Below are positions 24,647-35,004 of a stretch of 35,257 nucleotides of DNA, one piece after another. This DNA is from Oscillospiraceae bacterium (GTDB taxonomy: Bacteria > Bacillota > Clostridia > UBA1381 > UBA9506). How positions within the stretch are numbered: the first letter of the stretch is position 1; every line of letters begins with the position of its first letter. The notes under the pieces were generated by a model. The model did no database searches. It was not told where the DNA came from and was given only the letters and a program-made list of their open reading frames with translations. Position numbers and translations under genes: made by a program. The stretch is from contig SVJS01000011.1 in the NCBI GenBank assembly GCA_015068855.1, forward strand, positions 1 to 35,257, written 5' to 3'.

Positions 24647-24662
24647 ATTTTTTATACCCACT

Positions 24663-24688
24663 AAAACCCCGTATTTTCGGGGGTTTTT
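24663..24688 (+). terminator. orphan terminator-like hairpin between divergent promoters
   Basis: AAAACCCCG-TATTTT-CGGGG followed by GTTTTT. It lies between the divergent promoters at 24618 and 24723, where neither gene needs a terminator. It may block stray transcription or be a chance fold. Confidence 0.45.
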
Positions 24689-24722
24689 GGGGTGCGTTCA
24701 TAAATTTTTTACAAATAAAGGC

Positions 24723-24751
24723 TTGCAATTGTTAAAAAAGTATTGTAAAAT
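24723..24751 (+). promoter_or_regulatory. promoter of the M23 hydrolase gene
   Basis: TTGCAA (24723-24728), a 17-bp spacer and TAAAAT (24746-24751), giving a leader of about 80 nt. Confidence 0.65.
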
Positions 24752-24835
24752 AACACGTGGATTTAATAATTTTGTAATAATTTAGCTTGGAAATACATAG
24801 AATAGAAACAAATCCCAGAGAAACGAGGTGAAACA

Positions 24836-26461
24836 GTGAGCGAAACGCAGACACATGTGACCGTGACAAAAACAGAGACCATTCCGTCACGGTTTTATGC
24901 CAATGAAACAGACAATACAAGAATAGAAATAAAAGAGCCGGTGTCAAACGCCGTGCAAACAGAGCCGTTGCAGGAGGTCTTTACGCATTACCGCCGCGAG
25001 GCAGAAAAACAGATTGGCCGCCTCGGTAAACGTGGGCGCGCGTTTGCCGCAGCTTCTGTTTCCTTTATAAAAGAAAAGGTTAGAGCCGTCAAAACCGCAT
25101 TTTCAGAAAGTTGGTCATCCTATTATGCAGGCCTGTCGGAGCAAACCAAACAAATTGGGTATACGATTTCGGTGTCCCTTGCAGCCGCATGTGCTTGCTG
25201 TCTGCTGCTGGTTTTAACGTGCAGCATTGGCTATGAAATTACCATCAACGGCACAGAGGTTGGTGTTATCAAAAACAAGGCGCAATACCGGTCGCTGCTT
25301 GCCGATATCAATCATGAAATTGCCTATATCACAACAGAACCGTTTGCAGAGCCTGCGGCAAAGCTATCCTTAAAGGTGATTCCCAAAGGCGCGTTCGATA
25401 CAGAGCTTGCCCTGCGGGAGGGAATTAAGGCGCAAAACAGCACCATGCTGCCGGCCTATGCTGTTTATGCAGACGGTCAGCTTCTCTTTGCCGTACCCAA
25501 TCAACAGGCGGCGCTCTCTGTTTTAGAAGACTATAAGGCGCAGTTTACCGAGGGGCAAGAGGACGTTCGGGCCGAATTTAACGAGTCCGTTTTGGTGGCC
25601 CGCCGCTTTGTGCCCATAATGGCCTTAAAAACCGAAACCAGAGCGAGAGAACAACTGGCCGAGGGTCGCGTGATTCTCCACAGCGTGGAGGCAGGCGAAA
25701 CAAGTGCGGACATTGCGGCGCGCTACGGCATCAGCGAGGAAGCGCTTTGTGAAACAAACCGCATTGCAGGGTCCTTAGCCGGAAAGAAAGAGCTTTCCAT
25801 CTATACGAATGAGCCGCTTCTGTCGGTTACAACCGTCAGCAGAAAGACCATTGAGGAGGAAATTCCCTTTGCTTCCATAGAACGGGAGGACCCCACGAAA
25901 TACGAGGGAAATATCACAGTTGAGCAGGCCGGAATGCCCGGCAGCTGTGTTGTTGAAGCGTATGTTACCAGCGTTAACGGCGTTGAAACGGGCCGCAAGG
26001 TGATTTCCGAAACGGTGTTATCTGCCGCAACGGATGAAATTATCAGTAAAGGCACAAAAGAGCCCCCCAGCCCGATAGGCACAGGGCAGCTGACCGTTCC
26101 CACCAGCGGCAACCTAAGCTCCCGCTACGGCTCCCGTTGGGGACGCAGGCACGAGGGGATTGATATGACAGCGCCCACCGGCACGCCCATTTATGCGGCG
26201 GATAACGGTCGGGTTGTGTATGCGGAATTTAATAGCGGCGGCTATGGAAACATGGTTCAGATTGACCACGGCAACGGCGTTACCACCTACTACGCACATT
26301 GCAGCGAGCTTTTGGTCTCAGAGGGTGCGGTTGTGGCCAAGGGCGATGTGATTGCCAGAGTGGGCAACACCGGTCGCAGCACAGGCCCCCACCTGCATTT
26401 TGAGGTGCGGGTGAACGGAACGCCTGCCGACCCCATGCAATATGTAAACGGAATTAAATGA
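24836..26461 (+). CDS. membrane-anchored LysM/G5/M23 peptidoglycan endopeptidase
   Basis: This 541-residue cell-wall hydrolase has an unusually long, charged cytoplasmic N-terminus (about 107 residues) followed by one membrane helix (about 108-131). Outside the membrane lie a spacer domain, a LysM-like segment (about 281-323, HSVEAGETSADIAARYGI), a G5 domain (about 327-402) and a C-terminal M23 domain. M23 zinc ligands are visible as H439 and D443 (HEGID) and H519-L-H521 (HLHFEV). It probably cleaves peptide cross-links at the cell surface. Translation starts at GTG 24836, with GAGGTGA just before it. It is monocistronic; the nearest terminator is the hairpin inside repeat copy B. Confidence 0.93.
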   Translation: MSETQTHVTVTKTETIPSRFYANETDNTRIEIKEPVSNAVQTEPLQEVFTHYRREAEKQIGRLGKRGRAFAAASVSFIKEKVRAVKTAFSESWSSYYAGLSEQTKQIGYTISVSLAAACACCLLLVLTCSIGYEITINGTEVGVIKNKAQYRSLLADINHEIAYITTEPFAEPAAKLSLKVIPKGAFDTELALREGIKAQNSTMLPAYAVYADGQLLFAVPNQQAALSVLEDYKAQFTEGQEDVRAEFNESVLVARRFVPIMALKTETRAREQLAEGRVILHSVEAGETSADIAARYGISEEALCETNRIAGSLAGKKELSIYTNEPLLSVTTVSRKTIEEEIPFASIEREDPTKYEGNITVEQAGMPGSCVVEAYVTSVNGVETGRKVISETVLSAATDEIISKGTKEPPSPIGTGQLTVPTSGNLSSRYGSRWGRRHEGIDMTAPTGTPIYAADNGRVVYAEFNSGGYGNMVQIDHGNGVTTYYAHCSELLVSEGAVVAKGDVIARVGNTGRSTGPHLHFEVRVNGTPADPMQYVNGIK

Positions 26462-26473
26462 AAAAGGCTGTAG

Positions 26474-26723
26474 AAAAACGCACATATCACACAAGGCAAA
26501 GGGAATCACGTGATACGAGGCACATAGTGCCCCAATGCGGGGACATACTATAAAATGTAAGGAAGAAATTCGTCATCAGACGAATTTCTTTTTATTTTGT
26601 GCCTTGTGTTTTGAACAAACTTCGCCTCTTGGCGTACATCAGTACGCCGTCGGGTAACCAAAAACAAGGCTACGCCTTATTTTTGCTCAGTTTGTCCAAT
26701 CTGCGCTGTTTTTCGTCCAGCCC
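26474..26723 (+). repeat. compound intergenic repeat, copy B
   Basis: This begins right after the M23 gene. The core (26559-26723) is the reverse complement of 7583-7745 with few differences; 26474-26558 is a diverged form of the flank seen twice in copy A. In this sense it reads ACACAAGGC (26489-26497), a hairpin with a G/C stem (CCCC/GGGG, 26530-26542), a terminator hairpin (26561-26598), GCCTTGTGT (26601-26609, complementary to the first), GGCGTAC/GTACGCC (26631-26648, loop ATCA) and AAGGC/GCCTT. Stems are kept while loops differ from copy A. The reading frame from 26599 is the same palindrome-rich sequence and is not called as a gene. Confidence 0.85.
26561..26598 (+). terminator. terminator of the M23 gene, inside repeat copy B
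   Basis: AAGAAATTCG pairs with CGAATTTCTT around TCATCAGA and is followed by TTTATTTTG. It is the first plausible terminator downstream of the gene, about 100 bases after its stop, the same distance as in copy A after degV. Confidence 0.8.
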
Positions 26724-26767
26724 AAAAGAAAAGGCCGTAGCAAACGGAAATACATTTTGCTACGGCC
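26724..26767 (-). terminator. terminator of the FAD oxidoreductase-hflX-yigZ operon
   Basis: On the minus strand GGCCGTAGCAAA pairs with TTTGCTACGGCC, followed by TTTTCTTTT. It lies 20 bases beyond the yigZ stop. Confidence 0.92.
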
Positions 26768-26786
26768 ATCAGTATGTAGGTTATTT

Positions 26787-27419
26787 CTAAACCGCCAACG
26801 GTCTATATTCAGAGGATAAAACGGTGCAGCTTGCTTTGCCGCCCGTGGACTCTGTAATGGTTTTGATTAAGGCATCAAGCTGAGAGCTGCGAACGCAAAC
26901 CGTAACGGAAACAGACGCCCCGAAGACAGAGTCCTCCGGCGTAACGCCTGCCTGTTCCAACAGATATTGCAGGCGACCATAAAGCTCATAGCTAACGGAG
27001 ATGGTCAGCAGCGTGCAGTCCGTCATCACAGAGATGACGCCGGCATCAATGCCAAGCTTGGCAGACTTAGAGTAAGCCCGCACAAGACCGCCTGCGCCTA
27101 AAAGCGTGCCGCCGAAATAGCGGGTGACCACAACAGCTACATCGCAAAGCTCCTCCTGCTTTAACACTTCCATAACGGGCAGCCCTGCTGTGCCGCCGGG
27201 CTCGCCGTCATCAGAAAAGCGAGCCAGGTTATTTTCCCGCACGGTGTAAGCATAAACATTATGGGTGGCATCCGAAAATTCCTTGCGCACCTCTGCCAAA
27301 AAAGAAAGCGCTTCTTCTTCCGAACTAACGGGGCAAACCGTGGCGATAAAGCGGGATTTTTTCTCGATATATTCAATCCGTGCCCGCTTGCGGATGGTTC
27401 TGTAATCCTTTTTATCCAT
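26787..27419 (-). CDS. yigZ: YigZ/IMPACT family protein
   Basis: This 210-residue protein has an N-terminal IMPACT (UPF0029) domain, seen in KKSRFIATVCPVSSEEEA, DATHNVYAY, RFSDDGEPGGTAGLPVMEVL and VVVTRYFGGTLLGAGGLVRAYS, followed by a ferredoxin-like C-terminal domain (DUF1949-type). Bacterial members are linked to translation and ribosome functions, but the biochemical role is unclear. ATG 27419 is chosen: GGAGG is 9 bases upstream and overlaps the end of hflX. An open frame upstream of it is a shadow of hflX. It is the last gene of the three-gene minus operon. Confidence 0.93.
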   Translation of the reverse strand: MDKKDYRTIRKRARIEYIEKKSRFIATVCPVSSEEEALSFLAEVRKEFSDATHNVYAYTVRENNLARFSDDGEPGGTAGLPVMEVLKQEELCDVAVVVTRYFGGTLLGAGGLVRAYSKSAKLGIDAGVISVMTDCTLLTISVSYELYGRLQYLLEQAGVTPEDSVFGASVSVTVCVRSSQLDALIKTITESTGGKASCTVLSSEYRPLAV

Positions 27420-27423
27420 GGGT

Positions 27424-28704
27424 TTATTCCTCCGTTCGGTATGCCTTAAAGCGCTGATAGCCAACGTTATCCAAAAGCACCTGCACCTTTGTGCCCTCGG
27501 CCTCAAAACGCTCCTGCAAAATCGGATGCTCATCATGAAGCGCCGAAAGAACGGCACCCTGGGCATAGGGAATGAGGAGCCAGAAAGCCTGCTTTTTCCC
27601 CGGTGCCACATCGCCGATCGCCGTAAGCAGAGCGGGAAAGCCCTGGCCTGTTTTAGCGCTGATGTGCACAATTGAATCAATACCGGGCAAGGAGGCCGGT
27701 AAATCTTCGGGATTTTCCATGCTGTCTGCCTTGTTAAAGGCCAGCACAACGGGTTTATCGCCGGCACCCAGCTCAGAGAGAATGCGGCTGACCACCTTGA
27801 TATGCTCCAACACCTCGGGGCTTGCGCCGTCGGCCACGTGAAGCACCACGTCTGCCAGGCTGATTTCCTCTAAGGTGGACTTAAACGCCTCAATCAAATG
27901 ATGGGGCAGCTTGCGGATGAAGCCGACGGTGTCAATCAAAAGCAGATTCCGCCCGTCTTCTAAGGTCAGGCCGCGCACCGTGGGGTCCAGCGTGGCAAAA
28001 AGCTTATCTTCTGCATAGGTTTCCGTGTTTGTCAGCGCGCCAAGCAGCGTGGATTTGCCGGCGTTTGTGTAGCCTGCAATGGCCACAGTAACGGCGTTTT
28101 GCTGCTTGCGGCCAACCCGCAGAAGCGCCCGATGCTTGCGCACCTCAGACAGCTCCTCCTGCAAGTGATGAATGCGCCGCCTGATGTGACGGCGGTCTGT
28201 TTCCAGACGGGTTTCACCGGGGCCACGGGTACCAATACCCGCACCCAGACGGGACATCTGCGAGCCAACGCCGGAAAGGCGGGGCAGGATGTAGCGCAGC
28301 TGCGCCAGCTCCACCTGAATTTTACCCTCGCGGGACAGAGCGTGCGCCGCAAAAATATCCAAAATCAGCATGCTGCGGTCGATGACGCGACGACGGAGAA
28401 CCTGCTCTAAATTTTTAAGTTGAATGGGCGACAGTTCGCTGTCAAAAACAACCAAATCAGCCTCCAAGCTTTCGCAGGCACTCAGAAGCTCCTCCAGCTT
28501 TCCCTCGCCTAAATAGGTGGCGTTTTCAGGGCTGGGACGGTTCTGCACCAGCGTGCCCACGGGAACGGCACCCGCCGTTTCAACCAAACGGGCAAGCTCG
28601 GCCATAGATTCTTCGGTTGTATCAGAAAGCACATCCATGCTGCCGGTGTGAACCCCGGCTAAGACCGCGCGGGTAGGTTTTTCCATTGTTTCTGTCAGAG
28701 CCAT
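27424..28704 (-). CDS. hflX: GTPase HflX
   Basis: This 426-residue ribosome-associated GTPase splits stalled or hibernating 70S ribosomes. The N-terminal HflX domain includes YLGEGKLEEL and DRSMLILDIFA, then the glycine-rich SRLGAGIGTRGPGE and the coiled RRHIRRRIHHLQEEL linker. The G domain has the P-loop GYTNAGKST, switch/G3 DTVGFIRKLP and G4 NKAD. GGAGG lies 6 bases before the ATG. The yigZ Shine-Dalgarno overlaps its stop region (4-base gap), and the FAD oxidoreductase gene is 21 bases upstream, so all three form one operon. Confidence 0.97.
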   Translation of the reverse strand: MALTETMEKPTRAVLAGVHTGSMDVLSDTTEESMAELARLVETAGAVPVGTLVQNRPSPENATYLGEGKLEELLSACESLEADLVVFDSELSPIQLKNLEQVLRRRVIDRSMLILDIFAAHALSREGKIQVELAQLRYILPRLSGVGSQMSRLGAGIGTRGPGETRLETDRRHIRRRIHHLQEELSEVRKHRALLRVGRKQQNAVTVAIAGYTNAGKSTLLGALTNTETYAEDKLFATLDPTVRGLTLEDGRNLLLIDTVGFIRKLPHHLIEAFKSTLEEISLADVVLHVADGASPEVLEHIKVVSRILSELGAGDKPVVLAFNKADSMENPEDLPASLPGIDSIVHISAKTGQGFPALLTAIGDVAPGKKQAFWLLIPYAQGAVLSALHDEHPILQERFEAEGTKVQVLLDNVGYQRFKAYRTEE

Positions 28705-28725
28705 AACAATCCTCCAGGAAAAAAG

Positions 28726-29964
28726 TCAGGTCCAAAGGGACTCGGCAGCGCTCTTGCCGGCAAGATAGCCCGTTGAAAAGGCAATTTGCAGGTTATAGCC
28801 GCCAGTGTAGGCATCCACGTCCAGCACCTCCCCCGCAAAATAAAGCCCGGGGAGCAGACGTGATTCCATGGTTTTGGGAACGAGCTCTTTGGTGGCAACG
28901 CCCCCGGCTGTGATAATAGCCTCTTTAATGGGTCGCGGTTTTGTAATATGAACCGTGAGGCCTTTCAAAAGCGCCACAAGGTGGGCGCGTTCTGTCTTTG
29001 TAATCTCGTGGACCTTTTTGCGGGGGTCAATGCCCGATAAGCGGGCCACGATGGGAATCAGCTTCTGCGGCAAAAGACCGCCCAAGCTGTTGATAAAATC
29101 CTTGTTGGATTCTGCCGCAAAATCCCGCAGCAGGCGGGCATCTAAACGTGCTTCATCCAAAGCCGGCTTCAAATCAATTGTAATGGTATATTGATGGCGA
29201 TGAAAGTCACGCATGTGCGCGCTGGCGGAGAGCACCAGAGGGCCGGAGAGGCCGAAATGCGTGAACAAAAGCTCGCCCTGCTCAAAAAAGAGGAGCTTAC
29301 CGCTCTCATCTAAGGCGGACAGAGACACATTGCGCAGAGAAAGCCCCATGGCCTCTTTCGGCCAGTCTTCCTTTGTTTCTAAGGGTACCAAAGACGGCCT
29401 GATGGGCACAACCGAGTGCCCTGCCTGACGGGCTAAGCGGTAACCGTCCCCCGTGGAGCCGGTTTGAGGATAGCTGGCGCCGCCGGTTGCCACAATCACG
29501 CGACCGGCAGAGAGGGTTTTGCCGTCAGAAAGCGTAACGCCACAAAGAGAGCCGTTTTCAAGATAAAGCTCCTGCACCGCGCAGTCCGTCCGCAGGGTTT
29601 GGCCTGCATAGTCTGTCAGCGCGCGGAGAACATCGGCGGACTTGTCGCTAACGGGGAACACACGACCGCCCCGTTCCACCTTGGTGGCAACGCCTGCCCG
29701 ATCTAAAAAGGCCCGCAAATCTTCGTTGGTCAGGGCGGCAAAAGCGCTGTATAAAAAACGGCCGTCGGCGGGGATTTGGTCCATAAAATCAGACATGGCG
29801 GCGGCGTTGGTTACGTTGCAACGCCCTTTCCCCGTAATCAGAAGCTTTTTGCCCGGACGGTTGTTTTTCTCTAAAAGAATTGTGTTTGCGCCAAGGGAAG
29901 CCGCTGTGCCGGCAGCCATAAGGCCGGCCGCACCGCCTCCGATGACAATGACATCATACATCAT
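28726..29964 (-). CDS. HI0933/YhiN-like FAD-dependent oxidoreductase
   Basis: This 412-residue flavoprotein of the HI0933/BaiN family has an N-terminal dinucleotide-binding motif (VIGGGAAGLMAA) and the family signature KKLLITGKGRCNVTN. VATGGASYPQTGSTGDGY is a second FAD contact, and the C-terminal GLYFAGEVLDVDAYTGGYNLQIAFSTG closes the FAD site. The substrate is unknown. Two adjacent ATGs (29964, 29961) and a TTG at 29967 can serve as starts, with only a weak GAGTGA upstream; 29964 is chosen. It is the first gene of the operon with hflX and yigZ. Confidence 0.9.
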   Translation of the reverse strand: MMYDVIVIGGGAAGLMAAGTAASLGANTILLEKNNRPGKKLLITGKGRCNVTNAAAMSDFMDQIPADGRFLYSAFAALTNEDLRAFLDRAGVATKVERGGRVFPVSDKSADVLRALTDYAGQTLRTDCAVQELYLENGSLCGVTLSDGKTLSAGRVIVATGGASYPQTGSTGDGYRLARQAGHSVVPIRPSLVPLETKEDWPKEAMGLSLRNVSLSALDESGKLLFFEQGELLFTHFGLSGPLVLSASAHMRDFHRHQYTITIDLKPALDEARLDARLLRDFAAESNKDFINSLGGLLPQKLIPIVARLSGIDPRKKVHEITKTERAHLVALLKGLTVHITKPRPIKEAIITAGGVATKELVPKTMESRLLPGLYFAGEVLDVDAYTGGYNLQIAFSTGYLAGKSAAESLWT

Positions 29965-30011
29965 CAAATCACTCGTTTATCATATGTTTTCTTCTTTTCT
30001 TCCTTTTTATT

Positions 30012-30040
30012 AGTATATCAAAACTCCAAAACGATATCAA
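30012..30040 (-). promoter_or_regulatory. promoter of the FAD oxidoreductase-hflX-yigZ operon
   Basis: On the minus strand TTGATA (30040-30035), a 17-bp spacer and TATACT (30017-30012), about 50 bases upstream of the first start codon. Confidence 0.8.
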
Positions 30041-30127
30041 GATTAAGTAATTTAGAGAAAACCAGAGAAAAGCAGAGAAAATGAAAGAACGAAAAGAATA
30101 AATTAACTTTTTGACAATGTATAATAT

Positions 30128-30156
30128 TTGCCAAAAACGGAAATATTGAGTAATAT
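30128..30156 (+). promoter_or_regulatory. groESL promoter
   Basis: TTGCCA (30128-30133), a 17-bp spacer and TAATAT (30151-30156), placing the start of transcription just before the CIRCE operator. A separate TTGACA at 30111 has no -10 box at proper spacing. Confidence 0.65.
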
Positions 30157-30167
30157 TATACAGGAGC

Positions 30168-30194
30168 TTAGCACTCAACACAAGAGAGTGCTAA
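30168..30194. promoter_or_regulatory. CIRCE operator (HrcA binding site)
   Basis: TTAGCACTC, 9 bases, GAGTGCTAA: a perfect match to the CIRCE consensus, in the 5' leader of groESL. It predicts heat-shock control by HrcA, whose gene is outside the window. Confidence 0.98.
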
Positions 30195-30221
30195 CAACGT
30201 GTTTACAATGACTTTATATAA

Positions 30222-30521
<300 letters not shown>

Positions 30522-30525
30522 GTAA

Positions 30526-32166
<1,641 letters not shown>

Positions 32167-32195
32167 TATAGCCCCGGGAGCTTAGGTAAAAAACG

Positions 32196-32228
32196 AAGGC
32201 ATCCGCTTTGGCGGATGCCTTTTTTTTG
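32196..32228 (+). terminator. groESL terminator
   Basis: AAGGCATCCGC-TTTG-GCGGATGCCTT followed by a run of Ts. Confidence 0.95.
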
Positions 32229-32243
32229 TGCTTTTGCGCCTGC

Positions 32244-32277
32244 AAAAAAACCACCTGCCTTGCAGGTGGTTTTTTAT
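32244..32277. terminator. second, bidirectional terminator between groEL and oadA
   Basis: ACCACCTGC-CTT-GCAGGTGGT is flanked by AAAAAA on the left and TTTTTT on the right, so it works on both strands. It backs up the groESL terminator and ends the minus-strand oad operon. Confidence 0.9.
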
Positions 32278-32294
32278 TACCTAATTACGCTTTA

Positions 32295-33704
32295 TCAAAC
32301 GGGATGTGTCATTTCGTCCATGTTCAGAAGCTCGCTGTCGAGCTGATGCTTCTCTGCCTGGCGCTGTTTGAAGAACTTAACGGCAACCTGGTCAAAGAGG
32401 GCATAAGACAGAACATCCTCGTCCTGTTCAAGGTATTCTTTAATGTTCTCGCGCATCGTGTCAAGCTCAGGCTTGATTTTATCTGCCGGTCGGCAGGAAA
32501 TGCGCGGTTCGTCACCAATGATTGATTTTGCAAACTCGTCATCAATCTCCACGGGAGTCTTACCGTATTCACCCTTAACAATGCCTTTGGTTTCTTTGGT
32601 AACCATTTTGTAGCGCTCGCCCATAATGACGTTGAGAACAGCCTGCGTGCCCACAATCTGGCTGGTGGGGGTGACGAGGGGCGGATAGCCCAGGTCTGCA
32701 CGAACACGGGGCACCTCACGGAGCACTTCTTCGAGCTGGTCCTCTTTACCCTGCTGTTTCAGCTGAGACACAAGGTTAGAGAGCATGCCGCCGGGCACCT
32801 GATAGAGCAGCGTGTTGATGTCAACACCGAGCATTTTCGGGTCTAACAATCCGCTGGCTAAGTATTCCTCACGGAGCGGGCGGAAATAATCAGCAATTTC
32901 AGACAGCTTGCCAAGGTCGAGGCCTGTATCATAAGGTGTGCCGGCAAGTGAGGCAACCAAAGGCTCGGTCGGCGGCTGAGAGGTACCTAAGGACATGGGC
33001 GAAATAGCACAGTCAACGATATCAACTCCGGCTTCGATGGCCTTTAAGTAGGTCATGGAGCCGACGCCGCTGGTGTAGTGCGTGTGCAGTTGAATGGGGA
33101 TTTTAACCGTTTCTTTCATGGCCTTAACCAGGTCATAAGCGGTGTAAGGCAGCAAAAGACCTGCCATATCCTTAATACAAATGGAGTCAGCGCCGCGTTC
33201 TTCCAGCTCTTTTGCCATTTTCACAAAAGAGTCAACGGTGTGTACATCGCTGATGGTGTAGCAAACAACGGCCTGCACATGGCCTTGCTCCTTGCGGCAG
33301 GCGTTGATGGCGCATTCTAAGTTACGAACGTCGTTTAAGGCATCGAAAATACGGATGATGTCAATGCCGTTTGCCAGCGATTTCTGTACAAAATATTCAA
33401 CAACATCATCGGCGTAGTTTTTATAACCCAAAATATTCTGACCACGGAACAACATCTGAAGCTTTGTGTTCTTGGCGCGTTCACGAATCTTGCGCAGGCG
33501 GTCCCAGGGGTCTTCATTCAGAAAGCGGAGGCAGGCATCAAAGGTGGCACCGCCCCAGGCCTCTAAGGAATGATAGCCGATGGCATCCATTTTTTCCACA
33601 ATCGGCAAAATCTCTTCTGTTGTCATGCGGGTTGCAATCAGGGACTGATGCGCATCACGAAGCGCAGTTTCCGTAATTTTAACCGGTTTTGTAGTGTTAG
33701 ACAT
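32295..33704 (-). CDS. oadA: oxaloacetate decarboxylase alpha subunit (carboxyltransferase), lacking the biotin domain
   Basis: This 469-residue carboxyltransferase of the OadA/pyruvate carboxylase PycB class transfers the carboxyl group of oxaloacetate to biotin. The TIM barrel opens ITETALRDAHQSLIATRM (metal-site Asp), with LEAWGGATFD, FRGQNILGYKNY, the carboxylated-Lys region SICIKDMAGLL and the metal ligands LHTHYTSG. The C-terminal helical conserved domain continues to residue 469 but no biotinyl domain is attached; a separate biotin protein is encoded upstream. AAAGGA is 6 bases before ATG 33704. The distinction from methylmalonyl-CoA decarboxylase rests on the PycB-like sequence. It is the last gene of the visible operon. 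Confidence 0.92.
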   Translation of the reverse strand: MSNTTKPVKITETALRDAHQSLIATRMTTEEILPIVEKMDAIGYHSLEAWGGATFDACLRFLNEDPWDRLRKIRERAKNTKLQMLFRGQNILGYKNYADDVVEYFVQKSLANGIDIIRIFDALNDVRNLECAINACRKEQGHVQAVVCYTISDVHTVDSFVKMAKELEERGADSICIKDMAGLLLPYTAYDLVKAMKETVKIPIQLHTHYTSGVGSMTYLKAIEAGVDIVDCAISPMSLGTSQPPTEPLVASLAGTPYDTGLDLGKLSEIADYFRPLREEYLASGLLDPKMLGVDINTLLYQVPGGMLSNLVSQLKQQGKEDQLEEVLREVPRVRADLGYPPLVTPTSQIVGTQAVLNVIMGERYKMVTKETKGIVKGEYGKTPVEIDDEFAKSIIGDEPRISCRPADKIKPELDTMRENIKEYLEQDEDVLSYALFDQVAVKFFKQRQAEKHQLDSELLNMDEMTHPV

Positions 33705-33740
33705 AGTGTATCCTTTCCGGGGCAAACCAGTTGCCGCCTG

Positions 33741-34976
33741 TTAAACTAAAACCTTTGCCATGGCCAAAAAGACACCTGCCGCAACGGCAGAACCGATAAC
33801 ACCGGCCACATTGGGGCCCATGGCGTGCATTAAAAGGAAGTTGGTGGGATCTGTTTTTCTGCCCTCGTTCTGAGCAACACGGGCAGCCATGGGAACGGCA
33901 GAAACGCCGGCAGAGCCAATCAGCGGGTTAACCTTGCCGCCGGTTACATAATACATCAGCTTGCCGAACAGGAGTCCGCCCGCCGTACTCAGGCAGAAAG
34001 CAGTCAGGCCCAAAACGATGATAAACAGGGTTTCTTTTTGCAGGAAGGTGTCCGCCGAGGCGGTTGCACCAACCGTGACACCTAAAAAGATGGTTACAAT
34101 GTTAATCAGCTCGTTCTGAACTGTTTTGGAAAGTCTCTCGGTCACGCCACTTTCCTTGAACAGGTTCCCCAGCATCAGACAGCCAACTAAGGGCACAGCA
34201 TCGGGAACAATCAGACCGACAACAACGGTAACAATAATGGGGAAAAGCAAACGCTCTAAGCGACTGACGGGGCGCAGCTGCTCCATCTTAACGCTGCGTT
34301 CTTTTTCCGTTGTCAGGGCTCTCATAATGGGCGGCTGAATGATAGGAATCAGCGCCATATAGGAATAGGCCGCAATGGCAATGGCGGGCAGGAGCTTAGG
34401 CGCCAGGGTTTTGGTAACCAAAATAGCAGTAGGACCGTCAGCACCGCCGATGATACCGATGCTCATGGCAGAAAGAAGGTCAAAGCCGAGGAGCAGGGCA
34501 CCGAAAAAGGCAGCAAACACGCCGAACTGTGCGGCAGCACCCAAAAGCAGGCTCTTGGGGTTTGCAATCAGCGGGGAAAAGTCCGTCATGGCACCAATGC
34601 CAAGGAAAATCAAAGAGGGGTAAATACCCAATTTAACACCTAAATACAAAATGTCAAAAATGCCGCCGCCGAGGATTTGTCCGTAGTCCATAACAAAATG
34701 TTCCTCGCCGGTTCCCACGAAAAACACGTTGTGCATAATTTCGGCCATGGGAAGGTTGGCAAGCAGCATACCAAAGGAAATGGGGAGCAGGAGCAGAGGC
34801 TCAAACTCCTTGCCGATGGCAAGATAAATCAAAACACAGGCAATCGCCAGCATGATAATCGTTCCAAAGTCAACCCCCGCAAAAGCCAGCGGCGTGCCGC
34901 TGGTGGCGGCAAACAGTTTTGCAAGGCCGGTGCTTTGGATGAAGCTTTTGATGCCGTCAATGAGTAAATTCTGCAA
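33741..34976 (-). CDS. oadB: Na+-translocating decarboxylase beta subunit
   Basis: This 411-residue multi-pass membrane protein couples decarboxylation of carboxybiotin to Na+ export. It starts with a short helical segment, then about nine or more membrane helices. The conserved EEHFVMDYGQILGGGIFD, IGAMTDFSPLIANP, the sodium-site motif GIIGGADGPTAI (conserved Asp) and SAGVSAVPMAARVAQ near the end are diagnostic of the OadB/MmdB/GcdB family. The length is normal. It lies between the biotin carrier gene (28-base gap) and oadA (36-base gap) on the minus strand. Confidence 0.95.
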   Translation of the reverse strand: MQNLLIDGIKSFIQSTGLAKLFAATSGTPLAFAGVDFGTIIMLAIACVLIYLAIGKEFEPLLLLPISFGMLLANLPMAEIMHNVFFVGTGEEHFVMDYGQILGGGIFDILYLGVKLGIYPSLIFLGIGAMTDFSPLIANPKSLLLGAAAQFGVFAAFFGALLLGFDLLSAMSIGIIGGADGPTAILVTKTLAPKLLPAIAIAAYSYMALIPIIQPPIMRALTTEKERSVKMEQLRPVSRLERLLFPIIVTVVVGLIVPDAVPLVGCLMLGNLFKESGVTERLSKTVQNELINIVTIFLGVTVGATASADTFLQKETLFIIVLGLTAFCLSTAGGLLFGKLMYYVTGGKVNPLIGSAGVSAVPMAARVAQNEGRKTDPTNFLLMHAMGPNVAGVIGSAVAAGVFLAMAKVLV

Positions 34977-35004
34977 CTAAAAAACATCCTTTCCGGAAAA
35001 ACCG

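Noticed and set aside
26787-27767. Long 326-residue form of YigZ
   Set aside because: The first 116 residues are an out-of-frame reading of hflX; the real start at 27419 has a GGAGG site and matches the family N-terminus.
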